Below, one piece after another: positions 1 to 8,403 of a stretch of DNA of 50,944 nt (positions within the stretch are counted from its first letter, which is position 1; the number at the start of each line of letters is the position of its first letter). The DNA is taken from contig SCPZ01000103.1 of the NCBI GenBank assembly GCA_004299305.1, positions 1 to 50,944 on the forward strand, given 5' to 3'. This DNA comes from Methylobacter sp. Its GTDB lineage: Bacteria > Pseudomonadota > Gammaproteobacteria > Methylococcales > Methylomonadaceae. Position numbers and translations under genes: made by a program. The notes under the pieces are model-generated. The model did no database searches, was not told the DNA's origin, and worked only from the letters and a program-made list of their open reading frames with translations.

Positions 1-887
1 CCGCCCATCAGGGTGATAACGCCTTCATGGTTCTCGACAGTGCGTGCTTCGATGACGCCTTCGTTGTTGACTACGCTGGCCAACAAGGTATCCCTGGCTC
101 CGGCGCTCATAAACACCCGTCCGCCGTCGGCCCGGATCAGCTGTTTGTTTTCGGCCAGGTTGTCCAGTGTGCTTTGGTCGACCTGCATTTTAACCAGGTT
201 GCTGCCATTGAAGGTCAACGTCACGGCGCTACCTGCACCCAGAGCGACACTGCCGAGCTGCGCGGTGATCACGCCTTCATTGCCGACTTTGTTGCCGAGC
301 AAGGCGACGGAGCCGCCGTCGGCTGCATGGATGTTGCCTTTGTTGATTACGCTGCCGACGCCGTTGCCTTTGAAGGTTTTGACATTGCTGTCCAGGCTGG
401 CGTCGTCCACATCCAGGGTCGAGGCTACCAGGCCGCCGACGTTGACCTCAGCGCCCTTCCCGAACACGATGCCGTTCGGGTTAATTAAATAGACTTGGCC
501 GTTGGCGTTCAAATGACCGAGGATTTGGCTGCCGTTGGTGTCGGCGATGCGATTGACGGCAATGGCGTCGACCGACGGTTGCTGGAAATTAACGGTTTCC
601 TGTGGCGCAACGTTAAAGCTTTGCCAGTTGGCCGACAGGTTTTGGCTGGTTTGGTTGATGGTAGTTGTGTCGCCTGATTGAGTGATGCTGCCGGAACCTG
701 ACGTAATCTGCCCGCCGATCGGTTCGGTGTGGCCGACCGCCGCAGTCAGCGACAGGGCTGCAGCGAACAGTTTGCGGCTTGAACCTTTGCTGCGGCCCCG
801 CGCGATTTCCGCAACCGGAATCCAGACTTTATGAACAGGGCTCCAAACGAGCCGATAAATGCGATTCATCGATGCGTGACGTTTCAT
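1..887 (-). CDS. TpsA-type filamentous haemagglutinin family adhesin, N-terminal part (runs off window)
   Basis: The open frame from ATG 887 stays open to base 1, giving about 295 residues of a longer protein. It begins with an extended signal peptide region (MNRIYRLVWSPVHKVWIPVA from the internal Met at base 869) followed by a hydrophobic Ala/Leu signal core (KLFAAALSLTAAVG). This is the layout of secreted two-partner-secretion exoproteins. The TPS domain follows, with the INPNGIVFG motif and repeats such as VASTLDVDD and GSVALLG that build the beta-helix. The protein should be exported by Sec and cross the outer membrane through a TpsB/FhaC partner, which is not in this window. Either Met (887 or 869) could be the start; neither has a strong Shine-Dalgarno. 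Adhesin or contact-dependent toxin cannot be told apart without the C-terminus. Confidence 0.88.
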   Translation of the reverse strand, partial: MKRHASMNRIYRLVWSPVHKVWIPVAEIARGRSKGSSRKLFAAALSLTAAVGHTEPIGGQITSGSGSITQSGDTTTINQTSQNLSANWQSFNVAPQETVNFQQPSVDAIAVNRIADTNGSQILGHLNANGQVYLINPNGIVFGKGAEVNVGGLVASTLDVDDASLDSNVKTFKGNGVGSVINKGNIHAADGGSVALLGNKVGNEGVITAQLGSVALGAGSAVTLTFNGSNLVKMQVDQSTLDNLAENKQLIRADGGRVFMSAGARDTLLASVVNNEGVIEARTVENHEGVITLMG

Positions 888-1066
888 AAGGTTGTTGCCG
901 TTGTGATGGAATTATTTTGATGATTTTAAAGAACTCTTCGACACCTGTATGTCCCTAGAACTAGTGACAAAACAGCTGTAGGCGGATGAAAATACTGCGC
1001 TCCAGTACCGGAATAAAATCGTAACTTGGGTCAGACATCCATGCCATTAACTTAACCTCTTCAGCG

Positions 1067-1109
1067 GGACGACTGCACGGATGTAGAAGATAGAGCAACG
1101 CAGAAGCAG
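1067..1109. repeat. Dispersed 43-bp repeat unit, solo copy
   Basis: This unit (starting GGACGACTGCACGGATG) matches, with a few substitutions, the reverse complement of 46967-47009, where it sits inside a larger repeat element. It lies in the 437-bp spacer 888-1324 between the adhesin and the TonB receptor. I recognise no gene in the rest of that spacer; the short open frames there look random. Confidence 0.65.
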
Positions 1110-1324
1110 CAGGACAAGGAAACGGCCCAAGTGAGGCGACTAAAATGCTCACGTTCTTTCCATTCCATAACGAATCAAACCCTCATCCCGATTTACTCCC
1201 ATGCCTGCATCGAATCAGCAAAAGGGCTGTCAACCAGATGCTCCGTGCGGAATCAATTAGTGCTGAGGTTAGATGAGATTCAAACGAACGGGTACGCTGA
1301 ACAAGTTCTGTGAGTTAAACTACT

Positions 1325-3226
1325 CTAAAAACCGGTACGCAACCCCAAGTAAAACGCCGCACCGTTAAAATTAAAATCGTAAGATTCGAGGGCGCGTTCA
1401 TCGGTGATGTTTTCGCCGCGTAGATACACTTCCGTTTTCTGTGTTAGCGAGTACTTTAGCAGGACGTTGACGCGGGGGGCGGATTGGGCTCTGAGCTTAT
1501 TAGCCACATCAAACCAATAGCCGCTATGAATGGTTAAATCCACCCGCAACGTTAACAGCGGTAACAATTGCACTTCATTCCAAAACACACTCTGGTGCTC
1601 TGGGCGATTCGGTATTTGCAATTGCGTCAGCGGATTTGTTGCTTGCATATAACTGTAATTTAACCCGCTTGCCCAGATGCTCGCCCAGCGGTGCTGCGAC
1701 TGCATTTGCGCACCCCAGACATCTGCTTTAGGTATATTACCCACCCTAGATACGCCGGTTTGAGAATCCAACTGCATATCGATCATTTGCCGGTAATTTT
1801 GATAATAACCGCTGACTTTGGCCTCGCTCTCGGGCAATGGTCGCCAACGCAAACCGACTTCGCCCCCGGCGCTATGCTCCCCCTGCAACGCTGGATCACC
1901 CCACGCAGGATTCATTAGTTCGCTGACACCGGGCTGACGATAGCCGGTGCCACCGTTAGCCCAAACACTCATATTTTTCGACAATAAGCGGTTCACGCCC
2001 AAGGTAAATACTTGATGATTGCCATAAGCATCACCATGATCAAAGCGCCCATCGGCGCTCCATTGCCAAGCGCCCATAAGCAACTCTCCACGTACACTAG
2101 GACTGACTACGGTCTGCGTTACCGGTAATTCCGCCACCTGCTGCTGTTGGGTGTTAATTCCCCACTCCAGCAAGGCCTGATTCCGGTTATCCGCGCTCAG
2201 CGGCAAACGATGAGTGTTTTTCCAGTCCAGCATGAATAGCTGACTGGTCATTAAAGACGGCCTAATCAAGGTTGTTACTCCTTTTTGCCGATCTTGGCTA
2301 TAGCCTAATTGCAGCGAAGTGTTCAAATAGGGTGTCAAATCATATTGACCTCGCAGTTGCGCTACCCAAGTTTCATCCGAAAACCGACCCCGCTTATCGT
2401 CCACCCAGCCGAAGGTTCGTCTTGGCAATACCAACCCGGGACCGTCAGTATCTTCATCGGTACGCACAAAATACACCGACGCATCCAGCCCGCCCCGACT
2501 GAAGGCCTTAGTCCAGTTACCCGACGCATGAGTCATGCCAAAGTCGTCTCGTTCTATGCCGTTTTGTGCCTGACTGATACCATTAAAAATATCGCTACGC
2601 CCAAGCACTACAGAAAAATCACCGGCTTTGGTCGTCAAACCTGTACCGGCAGCACCGCGCACCGTATCGTAACTACCGCCTTCAATACGCAAGAAGTTAT
2701 CCTTTTCCTGAATATGCCGGGTTTGCAAATGGATAGCTCCGCCGAGGGTGCGGCTGCCATGCCGTTCACCGCCTGGGCCGAGCGTCACAGTAACTCGATC
2801 TAAAGCATCCAAGGCATAATGACTCAATGAGTAGACTCCGGCAAAGTTACCGAATAAGGGTACGCCGTCCAAAGTAATCATGCCTTGTCCGCCACCGGCT
2901 CCGCGCAAGCTGATAGTAGTCGATGTCTGCCCACTACCTTGTCTGAGACTTAAGCCATCCTGATTTCTTAGCGTGCTGTTAAGATCGGGCATCTCGGCGG
3001 CCTGCAATGCGTCCCTGTCTAATTGGTTTGCCATGCGCGGAGGGTCAATTAATTCCGGGTAAGCCACATCGTCATAAACGATCATCGGGGCTAACGAAAT
3101 GGTGTCGCTGGCGGCTATTGCGCCAGTAGGCAGGCACAGCAAGAAGCCATTTAACATGGCTATCGAATATCTTTTGTTTGACAGGATTTTTAGGCGGGAC
3201 TTGAAATGAATATTGACTGAAACCAT
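1325..3226 (-). CDS. TonB-dependent outer-membrane receptor
   Basis: 633 residues. An N-terminal hydrophobic segment (about residues 22-38, MLNGFLLCLPTGAIAA) is a plausible signal peptide. A TonB-box-like stretch (TISLAPMIVYDD) follows, then a plug domain (about 60-170) with the characteristic SLRGAGGGQGMITLDGVPLFG and an LGGAIHLQTR end. The remainder is a beta-barrel ending in an aromatic C-terminal strand (AFYLGLRTGF). Such receptors import scarce ligands (metal chelates, cobalamin, sugars) across the outer membrane using TonB-ExbB-ExbD energy. The ligand cannot be named: no transporter or ligand-processing gene is adjacent and I recognise no riboswitch in the leader 3227-3360. The ATG at 3226 precedes the best signal peptide by about 23 residues, so a later Met (residue 24) may be the true start. 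Confidence 0.85.
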   Translation of the reverse strand: MVSVNIHFKSRLKILSNKRYSIAMLNGFLLCLPTGAIAASDTISLAPMIVYDDVAYPELIDPPRMANQLDRDALQAAEMPDLNSTLRNQDGLSLRQGSGQTSTTISLRGAGGGQGMITLDGVPLFGNFAGVYSLSHYALDALDRVTVTLGPGGERHGSRTLGGAIHLQTRHIQEKDNFLRIEGGSYDTVRGAAGTGLTTKAGDFSVVLGRSDIFNGISQAQNGIERDDFGMTHASGNWTKAFSRGGLDASVYFVRTDEDTDGPGLVLPRRTFGWVDDKRGRFSDETWVAQLRGQYDLTPYLNTSLQLGYSQDRQKGVTTLIRPSLMTSQLFMLDWKNTHRLPLSADNRNQALLEWGINTQQQQVAELPVTQTVVSPSVRGELLMGAWQWSADGRFDHGDAYGNHQVFTLGVNRLLSKNMSVWANGGTGYRQPGVSELMNPAWGDPALQGEHSAGGEVGLRWRPLPESEAKVSGYYQNYRQMIDMQLDSQTGVSRVGNIPKADVWGAQMQSQHRWASIWASGLNYSYMQATNPLTQLQIPNRPEHQSVFWNEVQLLPLLTLRVDLTIHSGYWFDVANKLRAQSAPRVNVLLKYSLTQKTEVYLRGENITDERALESYDFNFNGAAFYLGLRTGF

Positions 3227-3360
3227 AGTATTTTCAGGCGCTTAAATGCCTGTTCGGTTTGCGGCAGTTACCGCTCTTTTTGTTTATCATCGGTCATTAG
3301 AACACGTGTCGCGCTGCGTAGTCTATTAAACCTGCTTCCCGTTTAAGCCGGGACAATGGT

Positions 3361-3450
3361 TAAGCCGTTCGTGGTGACCCTTCGGCTACAGACCGTGTCG
3401 AACCATGATCGGCTTAACCGTCCACCCTTCGACAAACTCAGGACGAACGG
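3361..3450. repeat. Dispersed 'CCCTTCGAC...CTCAGGAC' palindromic repeat
   Basis: The segment holds two arms around a GTTAAGCCGTTCG / CGGCTTAACCG inverted pair and ends with CCCTTCGACAAACTCAGGAC. The same core recurs at 9166-9213 (inside the BatD-like gene), 13864-13897 (before scpB) and degenerately at 46664-46687. It makes a spurious small open frame from 3356 to 3553. The wider spacer 3227-3633 otherwise shows no gene. Confidence 0.7.
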
Positions 3451-3633
3451 ATTTATTTTTACCCGTCAAAATAGAAAAGTCTTTTTAGAGATAATTTGGA
3501 TTTTATTCGCAATATGCGCTTTGGCGTTACTTGGTTGTTTGAATTCTCAATAAAATAGTTGCTTTCATTTCTTGAGTTTAACAACCTTGTGACTCAAACT
3601 GATTTCTTTGTTATGTCTGGGAATTTGCTTAAA

Positions 3634-4890
3634 CTAGCGCTTCATCGAATCAAAAAATTCTGCGTTGGTTTTAAAATCCCTAAGTTTACCTATCAGGAAT
3701 TCTGAAGCCGCTGTTTCATCCATGGGCTGAAGAATTTTGCGTAAGATCCAGGTTTTTTGCAGGGTATCGGGATCAACCAAGTATTCTTCCCGACGGGTGC
3801 CGGAACGATTGATGTTAATCGCAGGGTAAATTCTTTTCTCGGCAATTTTGCGGTCCAGGTGCAATTCCATGTTACCAGTACCTTTAAATTCCTCGTAGAT
3901 GACCTCGTCCATTCTTGAACCGGTATCAACCAGGGCGGTGGCTATAATGGTTAAACTGCCGCCTTCTTCTATATTCCGTGCCGCACCGAAGAAACGTTTG
4001 GGTTTTTCTAAGGCATTCGCATCGACGCCACCGGTTAATATCTTGCCTGACGACGGAACTACGGTGTTATAGGCTCTGGCCAAACGAGTAATTGAGTCTA
4101 ACAAAATAACCACGTCGTGTTTATGTTCAACCAATCGACGCGCTTTTTCGATGACCATTTCCGCAACTTGTACATGCCGGGTTGCCGGTTCGTCGAAGGT
4201 GCTGGAAATAACTTCACCACGAACGCAACGTTCCATTTCCGTTACTTCTTCGGGACGTTCATCTATTAGTAAAACAATGAGATAGCATTCAGGATTCTGT
4301 TCGGCAATCGCCTGCGCCAGGCTTTGCAGGATCATGGTTTTACCGGCTTTAGGCGGCGATACGATCAAACCGCGTTGGCCTTTTCCGATGGGGGCGACTA
4401 GATCTATCATCCGCCCGGTTAAATCTTCGCTGGTGCCATTGCCTTGTTCAAGAACGAATCGTTGTTTAGCGAATAAGGGGGTTAGGTTTGAAAAGGTGAT
4501 TTTGTTTTTGGTGTTTTCGGGGGGTTCAAAATTGATCTGGTCAACTTTGAGCATGGCGAAATAACGTTCGTTATCTTTGGGTGGCCTGATCTTTCCGCTA
4601 ATCGTATCGCCGGTTTTTAAAGAAAATCGTCTGATCTGACTGGGAGAAACATAAATATCGTCAGGGCCGGCTAAATAAGAACACCCCGGAGTACGTAAAA
4701 AACCAAAACCATCTTGTAAAATTTCCAGAACGCCATCGCCTGATATATCGTCGCCGTCTTTTGCCTGTTTTTTCAGGATGGCAAAAATTAAGTCCTGCTT
4801 TCGTGATCTGGCTACATTTTCAAGGCCAAGAGACTCGGCGATTTCAATAACTTCACTTATTTGTTTTAGTTTTAACTCAGTTAGATTCAT
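3634..4890 (-). CDS. rho: Transcription termination factor Rho
   Basis: 418 residues against 419 in E. coli. An N-terminal helical Rho_N segment starts [14 protein letters not shown]. An OB/cold-shock RNA-binding domain (about 48-125) carries GFGFLR and [10 protein letters not shown]. The hexameric RecA-like ATPase follows, with P-loop [15 protein letters not shown] (about 173-187), Walker B-like [15 protein letters not shown] and the Q/R-loop region. It is an RNA-dependent ATPase/translocase that terminates untranslated transcripts. It lies downstream of trxA on the same strand, the order known from enterobacteria, with a 197-bp leader (4891-5087) that could host autoregulatory attenuation. 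No defect is visible. Confidence 0.98.
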   Translation of the reverse strand: MNLTELKLKQISEVIEIAESLGLENVARSRKQDLIFAILKKQAKDGDDISGDGVLEILQDGFGFLRTPGCSYLAGPDDIYVSPSQIRRFSLKTGDTISGKIRPPKDNERYFAMLKVDQINFEPPENTKNKITFSNLTPLFAKQRFVLEQGNGTSEDLTGRMIDLVAPIGKGQRGLIVSPPKAGKTMILQSLAQAIAEQNPECYLIVLLIDERPEEVTEMERCVRGEVISSTFDEPATRHVQVAEMVIEKARRLVEHKHDVVILLDSITRLARAYNTVVPSSGKILTGGVDANALEKPKRFFGAARNIEEGGSLTIIATALVDTGSRMDEVIYEEFKGTGNMELHLDRKIAEKRIYPAININRSGTRREEYLVDPDTLQKTWILRKILQPMDETAASEFLIGKLRDFKTNAEFFDSMKR

Positions 4891-5021
4891 ATAAAAGATA
4901 ACTCAAGGAAAAGTAACTACGGTGTTAAACCGCACCTACTAGGACAGGATATAATTCAGGAGTGTAGTTTGTCGGGCGATGTGGTTGGGTGCGCATGATT
5001 ATCGCACCGCATAAGTGTAAC

Positions 5022-5075
5022 TCAAGTGCTCAGTCCCGTCCAACCTTTTGTGACGGGCTTGGGACGGATCTGAGT
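5022..5075. other. Possible hairpin in the trxA-rho intergenic leader
   Basis: CCCGTCCAA and TTGGGACGG face each other across a short spacer (about 5035-5066), giving an imperfect stem in the transcript running toward rho. rho leaders are often attenuated by Rho itself, so a structured leader is plausible. This is inference from the inverted repeat only; there is no clear U-tract. Confidence 0.3.
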
Positions 5076-5087
5076 GATGAAATGAGT

Positions 5088-5414
5088 TTAGATGTTGCTA
5101 TCAAGAAAGGCGGCAAGTTGCGATTTTGATAAGGCGCCTACTTTAGTTGCTTCCACTTCGCCATCCTTAAACAGCATTAGGGTTGGAATGCCGCGCACGC
5201 CGTAGTGTTGGGGAGTTTCCGGGTTTTCGTCGATGTTTAATTTTACAACAGTCAGTTTGCCGGCATATTCTGTGGCAATATCATCCAAAATCGGCGCAAT
5301 CATTTTGCAGGGTCCGCACCATTCAGCCCAATAGTCAACCAGCACGGGACCCGCAGCTTTAAGAACAGTTTCGTTAAACTCACTATCGCTTATATGAATG
5401 ACTGAATTGCTCAC
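5088..5414 (-). CDS. trxA: Thioredoxin 1
   Basis: 108 residues from a GTG start at 5414, matching the 109 of E. coli TrxA. The start is chosen because GGAG lies seven bases upstream and the protein begins [12 protein letters not shown], as in the family. A longer frame from 5471 adds a non-homologous hydrophobic leader and is rejected. The active site WCGPCK sits near residue 33, with the cis-Pro loop GIPTLMLF. It is the cytoplasmic protein-disulfide reductant, recycled by thioredoxin reductase. It is divergent from rhlB and upstream of rho, a conserved gammaproteobacterial arrangement. Confidence 0.97.
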   Translation of the reverse strand: MSNSVIHISDSEFNETVLKAAGPVLVDYWAEWCGPCKMIAPILDDIATEYAGKLTVVKLNIDENPETPQHYGVRGIPTLMLFKDGEVEATKVGALSKSQLAAFLDSNI

Positions 5415-5512
5415 ACTATTTCTCCAAAAAATTAAAAGCAAAACTATAGGAGGGATGACGTTAGTAGTCAATCAATTTCAGCTGATTTGATTTTTACGTT
5501 ATGCTATAGCTT

Positions 5513-6808
5513 ATGAACAATACACACTTAACCCAAACCCGCTTCAGCAACCTCGAATTGTCTGATTCTATCTTGCGCAGCTTAAAAGACGCCGGCTTTG
5601 AGCACTGTACCCCAATCCAAAAAAACGCTTTACCCTTATCGTTACGGGGCAAAGATGTTGCCGGGCAAGCCCAAACCGGAACCGGTAAAACCGCCGCTTT
5701 TTTACTGGCTACTTTTCAGTATTTAATTAATGATGTCGACGACTGTATCGACGCGGAAGAATCGGCGCCTAAAGCTGTTGTCCAAAGCAATAAAAACAAA
5801 GGCCCAAAAGCTATTATTCTTGCGCCAACCCGTGAGTTAGCCATTCAAATCCACAAGGATGCGTTGCAATTGGGCAAACATCTTAATCTTAAATTGGCGC
5901 TTATATACGGCGGCACGGATTACCAAAAACAACTGGACAGCCTAAAGGCCGATGTCGATATTATCATCGGCACCCCCGGCCGCATCATCGACTTTTACCG
6001 GCAAAATGCGTTCACCTTGGATAACGTGAAAGTCACGGTGATGGATGAGGCGGACCGCATGTTCGATTTGGGCTTCATTAAGGACATCCGTTATTTATTG
6101 CGCCGTATGCCGCCACCCGACCAGCGTTTAAATATGCTGTTTTCGGCAACGTTATCCTACAAGGTAACTGAGCTGGCTTATGAGCACATGAATAATCCGG
6201 TTTTGATACGCATCGAAACCGAAGATGTCACCTCTAAGGCTATACAGCAAAGCGCATATTGCCCCGCGAATGAGCAAAAAATTCCTTTATTGGTCGGCAT
6301 ATTGAATCAGCACAAGCCGCAGCGCAGTATTATTTTTGTTAACACCAAGCGTTGTGCCGAACGGCTTGATGACATCCTTAATGCTAACGGCTACAAAACT
6401 GCCGCTCTTAGCGGCGATGTGCCGCAGGATAAACGCCAGCGTTTGTTAAGCGATTTCCAGGAAAACAAAATTACCTTGCTGATTGCGACCGATGTCGCGG
6501 CCAGAGGCCTGCATATTGCCGATGTTTCGCATGTATTTAATTACGACTTGCCGCAGGATGTGGAGGATTATGTACACAGGATCGGACGAACTGCGCGTTT
6601 TGGCGCCAGCGGTGTTGCGATTAGTTTTATCTGCGAACAATATGCCTATTCAATGCCGGATATCGAAGACTACATTGAGCAGAAAATTCCGGTGCTGCCC
6701 ATTACAGCCGATCTTTTAGCTGAAATTGTAAAACCGGAAAGAAGGCCTGAAAAAATTAAAACCGAGTATCAGGGAAAACGCCCCCATCAACCTAGAAAAA
6801 TCAGTTGA
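5513..6808 (+). CDS. rhlB: ATP-dependent RNA helicase RhlB
   Basis: 431 residues (E. coli 421). Starts THLTQTRFSNLEL with Q-motif FEHCTPIQ, motif I AQTGTGKT, Ia PTRELAIQ, II DEAD in VTVMDEADRMFDLGF, III SAT in LFSATLS, and VI HRIGRTARFG. The N-terminus and the position divergent from trxA-rho identify RhlB rather than another DEAD-box protein. In E. coli RhlB unwinds structured RNA for polynucleotide phosphorylase within the RNase E degradosome. A basic tail (RPEKIKTEYQGKRPHQPRK) follows the helicase core. An extra ~20-residue insert (DVDDCIDAEESAPKAVVQSN) lies between motifs I and Ia. Confidence 0.95.
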   Translation: MNNTHLTQTRFSNLELSDSILRSLKDAGFEHCTPIQKNALPLSLRGKDVAGQAQTGTGKTAAFLLATFQYLINDVDDCIDAEESAPKAVVQSNKNKGPKAIILAPTRELAIQIHKDALQLGKHLNLKLALIYGGTDYQKQLDSLKADVDIIIGTPGRIIDFYRQNAFTLDNVKVTVMDEADRMFDLGFIKDIRYLLRRMPPPDQRLNMLFSATLSYKVTELAYEHMNNPVLIRIETEDVTSKAIQQSAYCPANEQKIPLLVGILNQHKPQRSIIFVNTKRCAERLDDILNANGYKTAALSGDVPQDKRQRLLSDFQENKITLLIATDVAARGLHIADVSHVFNYDLPQDVEDYVHRIGRTARFGASGVAISFICEQYAYSMPDIEDYIEQKIPVLPITADLLAEIVKPERRPEKIKTEYQGKRPHQPRKIS

Positions 6809-6840
6809 TCCACGAAATACGAATAAATAATAGGAAGAAA

Positions 6841-6915
6841 TAGAACACGGATGACACGGATTAAGCTGATAAGCACGGATTAAAAATCCGTTCAATCGGT
6901 GTCATCCGTGTTCTA
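6841..6915. repeat. Inverted-repeat element, 'ACACGGATGACACGG' family, copy 1
   Basis: Arms of 22 bases (TAGAACACGGATGACACGGA at 6841 and its near-exact reverse complement ending at 6915) bracket a short AT-rich centre. Related copies lie at 29291-29402 between kdpA and kdpB and, diverged, at 26281-26416. It sits just after rhlB and could act as a 3' mRNA stabiliser or terminator. Confidence 0.75.
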
Positions 6916-6950
6916 TTAATCATAGATAGCATATGCTGTTGCTACGATTA

Positions 6951-7050
6951 AGGAATGTGCATGAAATACTTATGCATTTTATTCTCCTCACCCCAGCCCT
7001 CTCCAGCAGGAGAGGGAGCTAGTTGTCGAAGTTATTTCTTGCGCATTCCT
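6951..7050. repeat. MITE-like element, 'AGGAATG' family, copy 1
   Basis: It begins AGGAATGTGCATGAAATACT and ends with the near reverse complement (GTTATTTCTTGCGCATTCCT), directly before the yrfG stop codon. The interior carries a CTCTCC...GGAGAG palindrome. Copies with the same ends lie at 10239-10375 and 46908-47055. No coding capacity. Confidence 0.75.
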
Positions 7051-7053
7051 AAA

Positions 7054-7710
7054 TTAAAGTCCTTCCATCAACTCCCGAAAATCCTCAATAGCAGGATAAG
7101 CGGTTATTTGTTTTTTAGGCTGCCGGGTATCGGGCTTACTTACCGAAATTAAATGAGCGATACCGAACTGCCTGGCTGAATCCAGCACCGTCAAGCTATC
7201 ATCAATCAATAATGCGGTTTGTTTTTCAAACGGTATTTGTTGTTGCAACAAGCGCCAAAACTCGGCATGTTCCTTTGGAAAGCCTAAATCATGGGAGCTG
7301 ATAATGCCGTCGAAAAACGGTTGTAAGCAGGTTTTTTCCATCTTAAGGCCCAGGCTGTCGCGATGCGCATTGGTCACTAAATACACCTTTTTCGGCGAGC
7401 GGCGGACTTTTCCTAAAAACTCCGTGACATGCGGCAATACCGAGATTAACCCGGAAATCTCCGCTTTCAACCCGGCAATATCCAGCTCTAAAACATCACT
7501 CCAGTAATCCAGGCAGTACCATTCCAATTTGCCCTCCATGCTTTTAAAGCGCGGCTCCAGTTGCAACTTTGCGGCTTGTATCGACAATCCCTGTTTTTCG
7601 GCAAACTTAAGCGGCACAAATTCCTTCCAGAAATGATTATCAAAATTCAAATCCAGCAGCGTGCCGTCCATATCCAGTAAAACAGTGTCAACTTTTTTCC
7701 AATCAATCAT
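7054..7710 (-). CDS. yrfG: GMP/IMP nucleotidase, HAD superfamily
   Basis: 218 residues (E. coli YrfG 222). HAD motif I is VLLDMDGTLLDL near residues 10-21, motif II TNAH, motif III lysine in GFPKEHAEFW, and motif IV LLIDDSLTVLDSA. The stretches NHFWKEFVP and WYCLDYWSD match YrfG specifically. The family dephosphorylates purine mononucleotides. It is divergent from nudE with only 44 bp between the starts, the same arrangement as in E. coli, so both promoters must overlap in 7711-7754. Confidence 0.93.
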   Translation of the reverse strand: MIDWKKVDTVLLDMDGTLLDLNFDNHFWKEFVPLKFAEKQGLSIQAAKLQLEPRFKSMEGKLEWYCLDYWSDVLELDIAGLKAEISGLISVLPHVTEFLGKVRRSPKKVYLVTNAHRDSLGLKMEKTCLQPFFDGIISSHDLGFPKEHAEFWRLLQQQIPFEKQTALLIDDSLTVLDSARQFGIAHLISVSKPDTRQPKKQITAYPAIEDFRELMEGL

Positions 7711-7754
7711 CAGAGTGCGTTATATTTGCAAAAAACACTTCATAAAATACCACA

Positions 7755-8303
7755 ATGGCCCAGAAACCAATCATCCTTAACAAAACAACCATCGCATCCA
7801 GTCGATTATTCCGCATTGAGTCGCTGGATATTGAATTCAGCAATGGCGAACTGCGTAATTACGAACGCCTGGCCCGAGGCAATCCCGGCAGCGCCGTGCT
7901 GATTGTGCCGATGCTGGATGATGCCACGGTATTATTGATCAGGGAATATTCCGCCGGAGTGCATCGCTATGAGCTGGGCTTGCCCAAGGGTAAGACCGAC
8001 GCCGGAGAATCCTTTATGGAGGCTGCAAACCGTGAGCTTAAAGAAGAAGTCGGCTTTGGCGCCAGAAGCCTGCATCACTTAAGCTCTTTTTCCATAGCGC
8101 CGTCCTATCTGGAACACATGACCGAGATTGTGATCGCCCAAGATTTGTATGCTGAGAAACTGGACGGCGATGAGCCGGAAGAATTGGAAGTTATTCCATG
8201 GAAATTAAGCAATATCAATGGACTATTAGCTACCGGGGAATGTACCGAGGCTCGTTCAATTGCCGCGCTGTTTATGACCTTGGAATATTTTAAGGCATTG
8301 TAG
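7755..8303 (+). CDS. nudE: ADP compounds hydrolase NudE (Nudix)
   Basis: 182 residues (E. coli 186). The Nudix box is complete: G-K-T-D-A-G-E, seven residues, then RELKEEVGF (about 78-100). The family-specific opening KPIILNKTTIASSRLFRIES and the SIAPSYLEHMTEIVIAQDLY segment match NudE. It hydrolyses ADP-ribose, NADH and Ap3A-like ADP compounds with Mg2+. Nothing unusual is visible. The 100-bp spacer to the next gene holds a diverged AGCAAGCTTTG...AACTTGCTTTG inverted pair. Confidence 0.94.
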   Translation: MAQKPIILNKTTIASSRLFRIESLDIEFSNGELRNYERLARGNPGSAVLIVPMLDDATVLLIREYSAGVHRYELGLPKGKTDAGESFMEAANRELKEEVGFGARSLHHLSSFSIAPSYLEHMTEIVIAQDLYAEKLDGDEPEELEVIPWKLSNINGLLATGECTEARSIAALFMTLEYFKAL

Positions 8304-8403
8304 ACTGAAAATTCCGAAACAATGCTGTTTTGATATACCAAGCAAGCTTTGTACTCCAACAATCACAAAGGCAGGAGCCCAAAACTTGCTTTGACCATTC
8401 TAA

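Noticed and set aside
13-677. Rightward ORFs at the left edge
   Set aside because: They are antisense to the adhesin frame, which has a clear signal peptide and TPS motifs.
3227-3360. Possible cobalamin riboswitch before the TonB receptor
   Set aside because: A GGGAAG-like string and a small GCGG...CCGC stem are present, but the conserved B12-box and core order are not.
3356-3553. 65-aa ORF with a hydrophobic C-terminus
   Set aside because: Its first half is the translation of the dispersed CCCTTCGAC repeat and it has no ribosome site.
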